A program made the translations under genes and the position numbers. A stretch of DNA of 64,000 nucleotides, taken from contig PQWQ01000003.1 in NCBI GenBank assembly GCA_002943765.1, positions 3,409,501 through 3,473,500 of the forward strand, written 5' to 3'. Position 1 is the first letter of the stretch. The number at the start of each line of letters is the position of its first letter. Source of the DNA: Psoroptes ovis. Lineage: Eukaryota; Arthropoda; Arachnida; Sarcoptiformes; Psoroptidae. Below, in pieces: positions 51,556 through 64,000 of the stretch. Below the pieces are notes generated by a model that had not been told where the DNA came from, did not search any database, and worked only from the letters and a program-made list of their open reading frames with translations.

Positions 51556-53080
51556 TAAAAAGCCAAGCACGGCAACAGCGGCACATGGCTTAATACATGG
51601 CCCAGTGTTCACCAGCAGCAGTAGTGATTCGACTCATGTGTCTGGATTTTTGTTATGAAATTCAATTGTTTATTTCTGGTTTTTTGCATTCATTTTCCTA
51701 GTGTGTGTTGATTGAATCGAATCGAAGAAAAAAAATTCAGATCAACCAAATAGAAAAATAGGAGGCGAGTCCAAATTTGATTGAATCAAAATAAAGGGGG
51801 AGGCTTAATAAATACGAAATGAAATAATGAAAATGTTGCTCGAGAGATTTGGAATTGAGAAAATAATAATATATAACGGTACAATGAACAGTTTTGGTCA
51901 AACAACAAATACATCTTTGGAGACCGAGAAAAAAAAATGAGAAAATTTGGGCCATTTTTTTTTATTTCGAAAATTTGAAATTTGATAAGTTTCATATCTT
52001 TGGTATTTCAATATTTCCAATTTCAATATTTGTTCATGTATCACTCAGAAATATATGAATGTTTATTCGAATCTATGTTTATATTTCAATATTTGTTTTA
52101 CGGTCTACAAAAAAAAAAATACATGAAAACGCCTCTGTAAACAAACAATAATCATTCCCCCTTTAGATTTTCGGGAAACTTTTTCAAAAATTTCTTCGAA
52201 AAATTATGGGACAAATAAGACAGCCAACCAGTTGTTGCATTTGAACATACAATGATGATGACCTAATGATAATTACTGGATTAGATTATTTGATTCAAAT
52301 AATTATGAATTTTTTCTTTTTCTGGTCATAAAAATTTTAAACAATGACATTTCATAAATGAAGAAATTATAAATGATTTCAATTGTGACTAAACAACAAC
52401 CAACAACAACAGTAAAACAAATAGACATAAACAGACACAATGAAAGATGAAGAGATACACACGCATTTATTGCTTCTGTTTTCTGTGTTTTTTCTATTTA
52501 ATTTTCTGGTACGTATTTCTACTATGTATTCGTGTATTCATACGTATTGCCATCGTTTGCGATTGATGTTTATCTATCTATCTATCATTTCATTTCACTT
52601 CATTTCATTGTCTCTCTGTGTGTGTATGTGTGTGTATTTATCATTATTTGAATTTTTTTTTACAGATTTTTAGATTAGTTTGTTTCAAATAAGTTCACTA
52701 TTCAATAAGTTTACTATTCAATAAGCATCGCCCGTGAAAAACATTGAAAAATTCGAAACCCAAGCTACCAGAAAGCTCTACACAAAAACGACAATCGCTG
52801 TATGTTCAACCATACATCAGTTTATATGATACAATAGCAAAGACATACAAACTTTTTATGAAAGCCAACATAAAACATATCATTTGCTTTATGCTGAGTG
52901 CTTGCTTGTGTGCTTTCAAATTGTGTATTTATTTTATTTCATTTGATATTTTCCATTATAAAAAATATTTGCGTACATTGTTTGGTGTGTGTGTGTGTGT
53001 CGATGTGTATGTATGATAATAAAAAAACGAAAAACCATTATTATCCATACATCGTCGTACCACAATCGAATCTTATATCT

Positions 53081-53100
53081 GTGTGTGTGTGTGTGTGTGT
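53081..53100 (+). repeat. (GT)n microsatellite
   Basis: Ten GT units. Shorter GT/CA runs recur nearby (for example about 46021-46045, 50033-50047, 51159-51170, 52986-53000). Confidence 0.9.
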
Positions 53101-55755
53101 CGGTTCATCGAATCAGAGAGGAAATTTTTGCTGTTGTGTATGTGTGCAAACACAACAGCAAAAATTGAAAAATTGAATGAAAAAAAACTGGTGAGAAATA
53201 TGAAACAAAAAACACACAATACGGAATGTATGAATGATGCTTCATTGCTTTATGTGTGTATGCATGTACGAAGCGAGAGGAGGGCGGATTTTATTACGTT
53301 TGTTTAATTTATCAAAGATAAAAAAAATTTTTTTTTTCGAATCAAATTATTTCATTCGTTTGTGTGTTCGTTATTTTACAACAATAACAAACAGGATATA
53401 ATCGCGAGTGTATTTACCATATTTTTAGTTACCCATTATTTGTGTGTGTGTATGTACGCTCATTACACGCATTCTCCAAATATGATTTTAGAGAATTGGA
53501 AAAAAAATGAAATTAAAATCATGAAAACTGATAGGTTCGCTGCTGCTGCTGCTGCTGTTTAATGCTGGTGAAAAAGTAGCGAAAAAAAAAATTTTTTTCA
53601 GTGAAAAAAATAAGAGATCCAACTGTGCAAAGAGGGAGGGGGTGACATCACACACATATATGCATGTAGCACACACACAGACATTTTTGCCTTAAAGCTT
53701 GTGGACAGCGGCGCCACCATTGGTGAAAAAAAAACAGGATCCTCTTAAAATCAATGAAAATTAATGCCACTACCTCTATTTTTTCATTGATAGCAAAGAT
53801 GGAAGATAACAATTGTATATATAACAATAAACTTACATTTTAACTATTCACAAATTGAACAAATTCGATTCGATAAACACACAGAGACGGCTCAATGACA
53901 AATGAACAAAGAAAAAAAATGGGTGTGTCAAATTTTTCTTACTTTACACATTATGTTAACCATGGCTAAATGCTAAAGTAAAAAAAAAATAAATAAATAA
54001 AAATAATCAAATCTGATTGGTCGATATTGTTATCCAATAAAAAAACATTATTTGAACAAAAAATTAAGAAAAAATAATAAAAACTTGATTTCGAATTTCG
54101 AATGTATGCACACACACAAAGCAGCAGGCAATTTCGATTACTAAGGTAAAAGAAAGAGAGAAAGCTCCGCCCCGTTTTATATCTAAAATTGATACATGAA
54201 TTGATACTGCGCTGTTTTATTTTTCGAACGAAACGAAACGAAAAGAACGAAATAAATGATTTTTTTTCAATTTTTTATTTTACTTGGGCCCTTTTAGCTT
54301 TTAGCACAAACATCAACGACAACAAAAAGCATAAATATTTACAATTATTCGCCAGTCAAATACACAAGCAAAAATTTCAATTTTTTTTCTTTTTTTTGGT
54401 TTGTGATTGTGTGTGTACTATTTTTTTTTTTTTTTTTGCATTTATGATATTTTATTTTATTTTGTGCTTGTGTTTATATGCTTATGTAAACGCTTAGTAA
54501 TCGTGTACACCATTGTGTATTTGTATCATCACTCTCTACAAATTGATCAACAACGAAAAAATTTCATTCATTGACAGAGTCATTTGTCAGTCAAATCAAT
54601 TTTCATTTTCTTCAATCTACGCAAAAAAATTGGACCAAAGAATCGGTCCGAGAATCTTTCAGCGAATTTCTTAAGCAAAGAAAATCATTTGCAACGAATA
54701 TCAAGGCCCAAAGCCTATGATTAAGTAAATGGTAAGTTTTTTGAGCTTTTAGCATTTCAAAATTGCTTAGATTTCTATGAATCGAAAAAAAAACATTCAA
54801 ACAAACACATTTCTTTGCTTCTCTTTTATGAACTAGTTTTTTGATTTATTTTACTCACTTTTGCGCTTGTTTTTAGATTTATTTTAGATTTTTGAAAAGG
54901 TTTTTAAGAGGGTATGAAGCTTTGAATAGGTTTGATGAGTCTTCAAGACTTGAAATCGTCATGAAAATGAAATATCAATCATTAAATTTGGATCATTTTT
55001 AATTTAAATTTTGCATGAAATTCGAACAAAATATTGATATTTTCAAATATATTTGATCAAATTTGTTTTATTATTGTTATTGTTGTTATTTGATTTGTAT
55101 GTGCACATGAAAATGAGTAAAATGAAAAACACATTTGTGTGTGTGAGATAGCTGCCTTTCCTGATTGTGCTGTATGCCACTACCACATTTTTCGATTTTT
55201 TTTCATTTGATATTCGATTTTTTTTCGAATTTTAATTTCTATTCTTTTTGAGCATGCGCAGTATGTTTGTTTATTGTTATTGTAGTTATTTGAAATTCGA
55301 ACGCTCTACCTGCCAACAACGTGATTTTCTCGTGATTATTTTTTGGCTTGAACTAAGCCAATCCCGAGTGCCAGACGGGCATTTTCGCTCAATATTCTCT
55401 CTGAAGCAAGCAACCACTCTGATGATCGGGAAAATATTTTAACAGTTGAAGTGTCATGAACGGAATTCAGGCTTTTTGGGTGAAATTTTTTTTTCCACGA
55501 GCAAAGCCTGTGGCTCTCTTGTCTTTATTTTCTCTGCTTTAATAATGTTTAGGCCTGTATCTACACATTGATTCATTAATGATTTTTCATTTTATTCTCC
55601 TAAGTGTATTTGTCATAAAACTCTTCAAAGAGAAGTGAGAAAAACACAAAAAAAATTGAATTAATCGAAATTCTTTCGTGCTGCAAATTAAAAGCTGGCA
55701 AATTTGAAGAATGCGAAAAATTCTTTTGTATTCTTCGAAAAGGGACAAAGCATGC

Positions 55756-55781
<26 letters not shown>
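55756..55781 (+). repeat. (GA)n tract
   Basis: Thirteen GA units, about 3.2 kb upstream of the polyhomeotic start. GAGAG is the core recognised by GAGA factor, which acts at Polycomb response elements in flies; a mite equivalent is assumed, not shown. Shorter GA/CT runs occur near 57550-57600. Confidence 0.85.
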
Positions 55782-55786
<5 letters not shown>

Positions 55787-57950
55787 CTGAGGACCTAATT
55801 GTTTTATGTTTTGGCGTCTCTTCAAAAGTGTCCCTTTTGTTTTCAGTTTGTGTTTGTGAAAAATCATTTATTCCGAGGCTCTTGAGGCTTATTCTCGTCT
55901 ATTGTGTTACAAGGGCATCATTCATTTTTCCAGTTTCATAAGTTCCATCGAATTGCACAAGAATGTTAATTCATATCGAGCGAGTGAACTGAACTGAAGA
56001 CAGAACGAAATGAGAGATGAGGAAATATCATTAAAACATTTTCAATTTTTGCTTGAATTCTGAATCGTGAGTTTTGTGATATATGTGTGTGAATGTGTGT
56101 GTGTGTTACTCATTATGGTACCAATATTTGTACCCATAAAAATGAATGAACGAATGAATGAATTAATTCAAACTGAAAATATCTGAAAAAATATTGAATT
56201 GTATTATTATTACAAAGTAATTGTATGTATAGTAGGTACAAATAATACTACAAAAATACATTATTTGAAACCATACACATTACTGAAATTATAACGAATT
56301 TTCGGGTTCGATGCTTACAGATTTTGCTGCAGTTTTCATCCATTTTACTTGAGTTTATAACATTTGTAAAAGGAGGAGAGAGGCTCAGAGTGAGTGAGAG
56401 GCTATACATTTATTCTTTGAGCCGAATAAAAAATGTTCGTACATGAAGTACTTACCATAGATATGTGTGCCAAAAACCATCGATGATAGTCAATCAACGA
56501 TAGAATGAGATGAAATGAAACAGGCAAATATCGATTGAAACATCCGAAATTTTTTTCTGGTGTCTGATTACTTGTTTGGTAGCCCTAGCTAATTGATGAG
56601 TGAGTTTGGCCAAAAAAGTGACCCAAGTGTAGTGTTTTGTGGAACTACGATCGTTATCTTCATTTGATCCAAAGGGCAAGCTTTACGCCTAATTTTGATT
56701 CGAACTGACAAGTTTTCATGGTTCATAGGTTCATCGTAGAATCTTCTTTTGTGGATTTTTGTGGTTCTGGTGAAGGCAATGGATGAGTAATGCCATGAAT
56801 AAAGTTCTGGGAAATTTCCCAAGAAACTTTGAAAAAATATCCAGAAATTTTTTTTCAAAAAAATGGCGAGAAAAGAAAAAAAGGCGTCATCCATATAAAT
56901 AATGACAGCATATAATATCAAATGATAATTCATAGATTTATCATTATTAATAGATTATTGTACAATGATAATCAAGGCTCCCAATGAAGAGCAAATTATT
57001 TTTGTATTCTCAAATAAACAATTATCAAAAATCACTCCTTCTTTTTCAGCAAAGATTTGAGAGCCATTCACAAACATTATGCTTACACATATATGTGAAT
57101 AAATTTAAAAAATGTAATAATCATACTCTTCACACTAAGAGGAGCTTGTTTGATATGATTTGGCTTAAGTAATCTTCAATCTTTGAAATGATGAAAATGT
57201 TAAAAGATTCAATCATTTCAAAGGTCTTGGCCTCTTAAAGTGAAGCACCGTTGGACTCCATTTGAAAAATACTAAGAGAAACACAAAAAATGCATTCAGC
57301 TCATTCATTTAAGCCAGCTGTGAGAATGAATGATGATGATGATAAATAATGTTGTTTGGTTGTTGTTTATATGTGTTTTAAGGCAAAAATTTTTCATTTA
57401 AAATCAGTCGAAATGGTTTTTCTCCAAAATTCAATCATTCAACTCTGCCCAATTCTATGCACATGGTATCTGTGTATGACTCTGTGTAATGGCTGTGTTT
57501 GTATGTTGAATTCTGTACGAATTTACGAGATTTTCTGGCTCTTTTCCTCTTCTTTCCTCTCTTTCTCTCGATTCCATGTGATTACATCGTGAGAGAGAGA
57601 AATGAAAAGGGAAAGATGGGGATGGAGATACAGATACAGCTTCAGAGAAGGGCAGAGAGCGAGAGAGGTAAACTAAGCGATGCACACCACCACTGTGCGT
57701 GTTCCCAGTGGAATGATGTTTGTCGTCGTTGTCGAATGAGAAAAATAAGCAAGCAAGTAAATAAGTAATGTACCAATAAAGCTTTGAAAAAATATAAAAA
57801 CATACAAAAAAACATTTGAATTATTGAATTACTCTGTTTATGGATGATTTTTTATGAGTATTTGTATTTTCATTTTAATGGAAATGAAATTCAAATGAAT
57901 CGATATGAAATGAAAGGAGATGAATAACTCGTATGCTCACAGAATTTGAG

Positions 57951-57972
57951 ATCTGATCTGATCAGATCAGAT
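57951..57972. repeat. 22-bp perfect palindrome
   Basis: The half ATCTGATCTGA is followed directly by its exact complement. It is centred on GATC and lies about 1 kb upstream of the polyhomeotic start codon. It contains repeated CTGATC/GATCAG units and could bind a dimeric factor. Confidence 0.7.
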
Positions 57973-58990
57973 GGTGGTGGAGCATGATCAGGCCACAAAT
58001 GTGCGCGAGGATGTTTATGCAAAGATGTCATCCTTGTCATCGTCATCATCATTTTCCTGGAAGATGCTCTGATGAATGAGTTGATGAGTGAATTGAGTGA
58101 ATCTGAAGAGCAGCTGAGAATCAAGAGAAAACTAGCTGAATCCTTTTAGATTTTTGAGGATGGTGCTGTGTTTATCAGTGAAAATTGAATGAATAAATGA
58201 AGAAATTGTTTAATCTTAATTGATTTGAATGGTTTAAATGACGAAGAAGATAATGATTTTGAAGATGATATCAGCTGATTTATTACGATTATTACAGTTG
58301 AAGCGCAATCGAAATTTGTATTCATTTATTTAAAAGGTTTTAGGTTTGGAATGTGTTTTTTTTGATATTTTCCTAAAAAAACATTTGACAAAAACCTGAT
58401 TCTTCTGGCATAAGCAGCACGCACATATGTTATTCAGCATATATTTTTATTGCTGCGCAAGTTACATGCGTAACAAGAGTATTTTTTTGGAAGATTTTTC
58501 CTTTTTTCAAATTATTTCTGTACAAACATGATATTTCCCGGTCATTTCAAATGTATTTTTGGTTCTCAAATTCTTATTTTAATTCATTTTTTTTTCATTT
58601 TATTTTTAACCCTTTTATTACAAATTATTTTGTAGTTTGTAGTTGATTTAAATTTGTTTTGGGTGGCGGTTTTTTCCAATTTAAATTTTGTTTTTCGAAT
58701 ATAAAAATCACCTATTTTCACCTCGAAGATACCATTTCCCATCATCATCACCAAACCAATCAGCCGACCAGCACAAAACAATTCCTCCTTAACATTATTA
58801 GTCATTTGTTTATTTTGGGTGAAGGGATCGGATTAACCCTTTTCAAATGATCATTTGGGCCAATTTTTTTTTAATTGAAAAATGAAATTTTATTGAAATT
58901 AATTTCAATTATGAAACTGTGTTGATCATTATTATTTTATTTGTTTTTTCAATGTGAATTTTATTTATGATTTTCAATGTTTAAAAAACA

Positions 58991-61900
58991 ATGTCGTCAA
59001 TAACAGAACAATCACCAATCAATCATAGTAATAATAATAAAATTTTAAAAAATTCTGACGATATAATTGGTGGTGGACGTCATCATCATCAAACAAATAC
59101 AATTAATGGTGAAAATTTATCATCAAATGGTACAAATAATACCAATAATCAATCAATATTCACATCATCATCATCACCAACTACTGCTAAATCTACATTA
59201 TCATCAGCAGCAACAGCAGCACCATTATTACATACAGCATTATTACCGATTCAACAACCTAATGGTAATTTGAATCAAAATTCAATTCATTCATCGATTA
59301 TATCAACGAATACAACAACAAATACAACACCAACAGTTTCTAGTGGTGGTAGAAAAATACGTAATTCACATAAAAATAATTCTACATTGAACGATTCTGC
59401 AACAATTAATAATAATACTAACAATATTAGTGATAATCATATTCAACAACATAACGGTAATTTTCTTCCAATCGCACCACATCAACAAGCCGCATCATAT
59501 TTTCAACATCAAACACCACAACATCATCATCATCCTCATAATCCACATCAAAGTATCACATTGGCTTCTGTACATCAACAATTGCAACCAGGCAGTGTAG
59601 CTGTGTTTACATCGCCAGCAATGGCGATGACAGCAACACTTGCCGGTGCAGCTGGACCACAAGCAACAGCGACCGTACATCAACAACAAGGTGCATCCCC
59701 AGGTCAAACCACCCTACAGCATGCACAACAAAGTTTAGTTGTCAATAGTCCGATGGCTCAACAATTTCCAGCTGGTACATTTCAAACAGCAAATGGTCAA
59801 ATAATTCAAACAGCACCCGGTATGCAAATGTTCGGTAGTTTACCGACACAAGTTCAAGTGATCGGTCCGAATGGTCAACAAGCATATATACCGCAATTCT
59901 ACACTACTGGACAAATGCAATCACCATTTTTATTGAATAATCTAAGTATGACCATACCGGCACAAAATGCAAATCAAGGTTTAGCGATTCAATTGCCAAC
60001 AACACCGACAAATGCTGGTACAATGATTACAACGACTGGACAGATCGCGCATCAAACTGCCAATCAACAGCAAACAGTAAAAGGTCAATCAAATCAAACA
60101 ATAATGAAAGGTGTTACAATTTCACCACAGCATCATAATTCTGTATCTACAGCAGCAACAAATAAGAATAATTCAGCAAATAATATGGCAAAAAATCAGC
60201 ATCATCTTCAGCAACAACAACAACAACATCAACAGCAGCAACATCATGCACAGCAACAAGTTTTGCAATCAGCGACGGCATTTCAATCAAATACAACAAA
60301 TCAAACATTTGTAATCACAGGAATAGCACCACAACAGCAAGCACAGAATGGTCAAACAACAACAACAATTTTGCAGCCAACAGCAACACAGCAATCGACG
60401 GTGACGAATGCACGTAAAACTACGGTAAGTTTTGTTTATTATGAAGAGAAATATTCGAAGAAGCAGAAAATATATGCAATTTAAGGCGCCCCATAAATTA
60501 ATTCTAATCAGTTAGCATTTGTGTCCTCAAAGGATTGAACATGTGAAGATGATTCATAGAAAAAATGAAATCTATTTTTACACATAAAATTTTATGAATA
60601 AGAAATGATTTCATCTCATTCATTTCTCATGTTGAATTTGTTCAAAATTCTTTCATATAGTTGAGAGATATTTCTTATCATATTTGAGAATGATTTTTTA
60701 CTTGGTTAATTGAAATGATCAATAATCAAATTTTATTTTTTTTCACCCTAAAATTCATCATCATATCCTGTCAATTGATACTCCTAATTTCATCAGGGAT
60801 CTGGCCGTTCCAATAATAAGGTTAGTTTTCAATGATAATAATTGATTATGATAATTAAACCCTTTTTTGGTTTACCGATTTTTTTATTTGATTGATCGCT
60901 TCAAAAATTATTTGTGATTAAATTTTTTTTCAATCTCATAAATTTAGGCAACCAGTTTAATACAGAAAATTCAACCAACTTCACCATTATTGGCACAAAC
61001 GCAATTTAAACCAAATACATCATTTGCTACGGCTGCAAATACTAATTCTCCAACAGCAGGTCAAACAATAATGGTGCATGGACAAAGCATTCAAACAGGT
61101 CCAAATGGTAACATTCAATTGACATCGAATCAGCCAACTATATTACCATTAACATCGTTTCAAACGCTACAACCAAGCATAACATGGACAGCATCACCAC
61201 AATTGAATCCACAACCAACACAACTTGTAGGACCGAATGGACAGATTTTGATCCGTACACAAGGACCTAATGATTCTCATATGTTGATTCAAACATCGAA
61301 TAATCAATTTCAAGCAGTACCGATGCAAGTGACGCCAACCACTGGCGATCAACAACAAAATCAACAAAATACAACACCGATGCAAGTAACTCCAACAGGG
61401 CAACCAACCATGATAGCGACGTCTTCGATAAATCCAAGTATGCCTATTTCAATCCAAACAAATCAAGGGGTTGCTACTATGTCTACTCCGACAATAGTCA
61501 ATTCACAACAGCAAGCAAATTCATTGACAAATACTATGCTAACAATGGTATCATCATCATCGTCTGGTAGTTCAACACCGACAACATCGACAAGTGTAGC
61601 ACAACAATCACGTCAACGTCCTTTACGTCCTGCTGCATTGAATGCTGGAGGAGGATCAACAGTTCAGTCAACTAATGCCACTCAAACATCAACACCAAAA
61701 TCAAGATCGAATGCAAATAATAATATTCCTAAATTGGCTCCAAAAGGATCGAATACCGCTAATGCATCATTATCATCGACAACTTCATCGTCTGGTTCAT
61801 CATCGCCTACAACATTCGTCTCAAACCAATCCAAAGCTCAAACATCAATTTCTACTAATAATAATAATTCTGGGGCAAAAATCTCAATGCCAATTGTTCT

Positions 61901-63926
61901 TCCAAAAGCTGCGGATAATATTACCAATGCATCGATCGTAAATAATGTTAATCAATGTAATAATGTGAAAACATCGATTTCTAAATCAATTAGTTCACAA
62001 TCAGTGCAAAGTGCAACTCCAATAATTGCTAATACTAATAGCAATACTTCTACAGTATCTTCTAGTACTTCTAATATGCCAATTTCGATTGTAACAACAT
62101 CGTCACAACAAAATAATCTAGTCACTGGTGCATCTACATTAAATAACAATAATAATACTAATAATAATAAAATAAATCGAAATAAATCACAAACGGAGAA
62201 AAAGGATGCTGCTAGTGGAACTGAAAATAATAAATCATCATCAACATCAACGGTATCATCATCGACATCGACACCATCAACAAATGCTAATATGAAATCT
62301 CAAATGAAAACAAATACGAATTCTATACGAAACAATAATTCATCAACAAATGTTAAAAGTAAAATTCCTCTTGCATTATCATCGACACCACCGAATACAC
62401 TGGTAAACAATATCAATGCAAATAATTCTTCAAGTAAGACATCAAATCAAACAATTAATGGTGGCACACAAACACCAACTACAACACCTTCATTGAATAA
62501 GACATTAACAATGAATGGTGGATTAACGAATGGTGTATTGGCTAAATCAAATACAACAAACACAATCACAAATAATAATCAAGGATCTCAAATAAATAAA
62601 ACAAAACAAATAGATTCAAATAATCAAGTATTGACACATGTGATTGATGGTTATGTTATACAAGAAAGTGCCAATCCATTTCCGATTAATGGTTTCTTAA
62701 CATCCAGTGAATTTGATCCTCAAAAAACAAATGATGTTGAAAAAATGGAAGTCGATAATAATACCAATGATAAAAATGATGATAAAGATTCATCTGATAA
62801 ACAGAAAGAAAGTGAAAATATTTCACCATCATCTCAAATTACTAATCAACAAAATGGTGATTATCTCCAAATTAATGATTCGAATGGACAAATTTTGGGT
62901 GATTTGTGTGTTAATTGTAATAAAAATAAACGACTTATACAAGCAAAGAAGAAGAAATGGAAAAGATATTGTCAAACTTGTATTGATAAATTCTTGCAAA
63001 AACAGCAACAAAAGCAACAACACCAACAGCAGCAGCAGCAGGGTTTCGTAGGCAACAATTCTTCGACCATCAAAACCTCCACTTCTTTTATAACACATCA
63101 ACCACCGACGGCAGCAGCAATAGCTACAGCTGTTGTTGGATCCACCAAAATGAATGGTTCTATAGCCACCAGCACAAATATTAGTTCATCATTGTTAACG
63201 ACAGCTACATTAGTCAATGGTCTTAATGGTGTAAAACATTCATCAACAATTGGTGTTTCTACACCATCAACGACCACAACAAACGGCCTAGACATTGGCC
63301 AAAATATGGCCAAACGTCCTTTAAATCAACAATCATCTTCAAATATTATAAACAATGATCAACAACAAACCAATAAAAGACTTCGATTATCATCACCAAC
63401 CAACGGCAATCCGGTATGTTTTTGACAATTTTTTTCTTAAACTTGACATTGATTGATTGTTTTTTTTTTGTCGATTTTTTGTGTCAGACCCAGACAAATG
63501 GTGATGTTGTAAATAATAATAATGTAAATGCAATTACTACAAAAATAGAACAAATAACGAATTCGGCAACGAATGTAACTACAACAGCAACAAACAAAAC
63601 CGATGAAGATGATAGAATGTGGCTTCCAGCTAATGGAACTAAAGAACCATCTAAATGGACTGTAAGATTTTTTTTGAGATTTTTCAAAGATAAATTGATT
63701 TAATTTTTTTACCAAAAAAAAGGTTCAAGAAGTATATGAATTCGTTAGACATTGTGGTGATGGTTGTTCTGATCTAGCCGATGGTTTTAGAACACAAGAA
63801 ATCGATGGTCAAGCATTAATGTTGATCAAAGAAGATCATATTATCGATATATTGAATACAAAACTTGGTCCTGCATTGAAAATTTGTCGTAAAATTAAAG
63901 AATTAAAAGAACGTTTTAATTGTTGA
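58991..63926 (+). CDS. ph: Polyhomeotic, Polycomb repressive complex 1 subunit
   Basis: Five coding exons: 58991-60424, 60797-60820, 60948-63413, 63488-63661 and 63723-63926. All junctions are phase 0 (4,302 nt, 1,433 residues). Exon 2 is only 24 bp and inserts GSGRSNNK. Most of the protein is Gln/Ser/Thr/Asn-rich. The conserved parts are at the C-terminal end: the HD1 motif near 1048 (HVIDGYVIQESANPFPI), an FCS-type zinc finger at about 1138-1175 (CVNCNKNKRL ... RYCQTC) flanked by Lys and poly-Gln, and a SAM domain filling the last exon (about 1367-1433, with EIDGQALMLIKEDH and KLGPALKICRKI). The SAM domain polymerises and clusters PRC1 on chromatin; the FCS finger binds nucleic acid. The start is the first ATG after a long AT-rich leader, with good context (AACAATGTC). 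Retention of intron 1 would add 19 residues and stop at 60484. Confidence 0.95.
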
Positions 63927-64000
63927 ATGTCATCGATTTAAATGTTTATAAATTTAAATATCATTGATATTGATTAGAATGGCATAGAAAAATCAATATT

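Larger units (their letters stand above)
44570..58990. other. 14.4-kb gene-free interval between divergent Pcf11 and polyhomeotic
   Basis: No open frame here has recognisable protein content; the longest (46952-47380) is a lysine/repeat translation. No tRNA or other RNA gene was found. The interval holds (CA/GT)n, (GA)n and (CTG)n tracts, runs of GAATG, a dyad of GCCAT, a 22-bp perfect palindrome and several copies of GGCGG(T/A)GCT. It should include both promoters and may include untranslated first exons or long introns of either gene. It is by far the longest empty stretch in the window. Confidence 0.6.

Noticed and set aside
52440..53307. Cluster of short plus-strand frames with CVCVCV runs
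   Set aside because: They are translations of GTGTGT microsatellites.

Overview
The window is eukaryotic nuclear DNA. It is very AT-rich, rich in simple repeats, and its genes have short GT-AG introns (mostly 60-135 bp). Every recognisable protein is a conserved animal protein: a Tuba-like RhoGEF, Ral, synaptotagmin 1, BRF2, Ash1, Tim44, Pcf11 and Polyhomeotic. The composition, the long Asn/Gln/Ser/Thr runs and the compact introns look most like an astigmatid mite (Dermatophagoides-like). That placement is an inference from general character, not from a database match.

Layout. 1-2070 (+): 3' end of a DH-BAR-SH3-SH3 RhoGEF (DNMBP/Tuba type). 2644-7349 (-): Ral GTPase, five coding exons with one 3.7-kb intron, convergent with the RhoGEF. 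7350-13516: non-coding, repeat-rich. 13517-16173 (-): synaptotagmin 1, seven exons. 16174-18218: no gene seen. 18219-19466 (+): BRF2, the TFIIB-like subunit of the Pol III factor used at U6-type promoters. 19801-20609 (+): an unrecognised coiled-coil protein with an E2F-type site 41 bp before its start codon. 20984-32570 (-): Ash1 H3K36 methyltransferase, six exons, about 3,747 residues. 32571-34049: intergenic, with an 80-bp mariner-type MITE. 34050-35621 (-): Tim44, five exons. 35827-38973 (-): an intronless 1,048-residue protein with several double-stranded-RNA-binding domains. 39700-44569 (-): Pcf11, two exons. 44570-58990: a 14.4-kb gene-free interval. 58991-63926 (+): polyhomeotic, five exons including a 24-bp microexon.

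I built the exon chains by reading splice sites on both strands and checking that phase is kept across every junction. All total lengths come out as whole codons. Two chromatin regulators with related genetic roles, Ash1 (Trithorax group) and Polyhomeotic (PRC1), lie on the same 64-kb piece. The most useful leads are BRF2 in an arthropod-like genome, the multi-dsRBD protein, the E2F-linked coiled-coil gene, the unusual Ral termini, the mariner MITE, and the long interval upstream of polyhomeotic with GA repeats, a GCCAT dyad, a 22-bp perfect palindrome and a recurring GGCGG(T/A)GCT motif.
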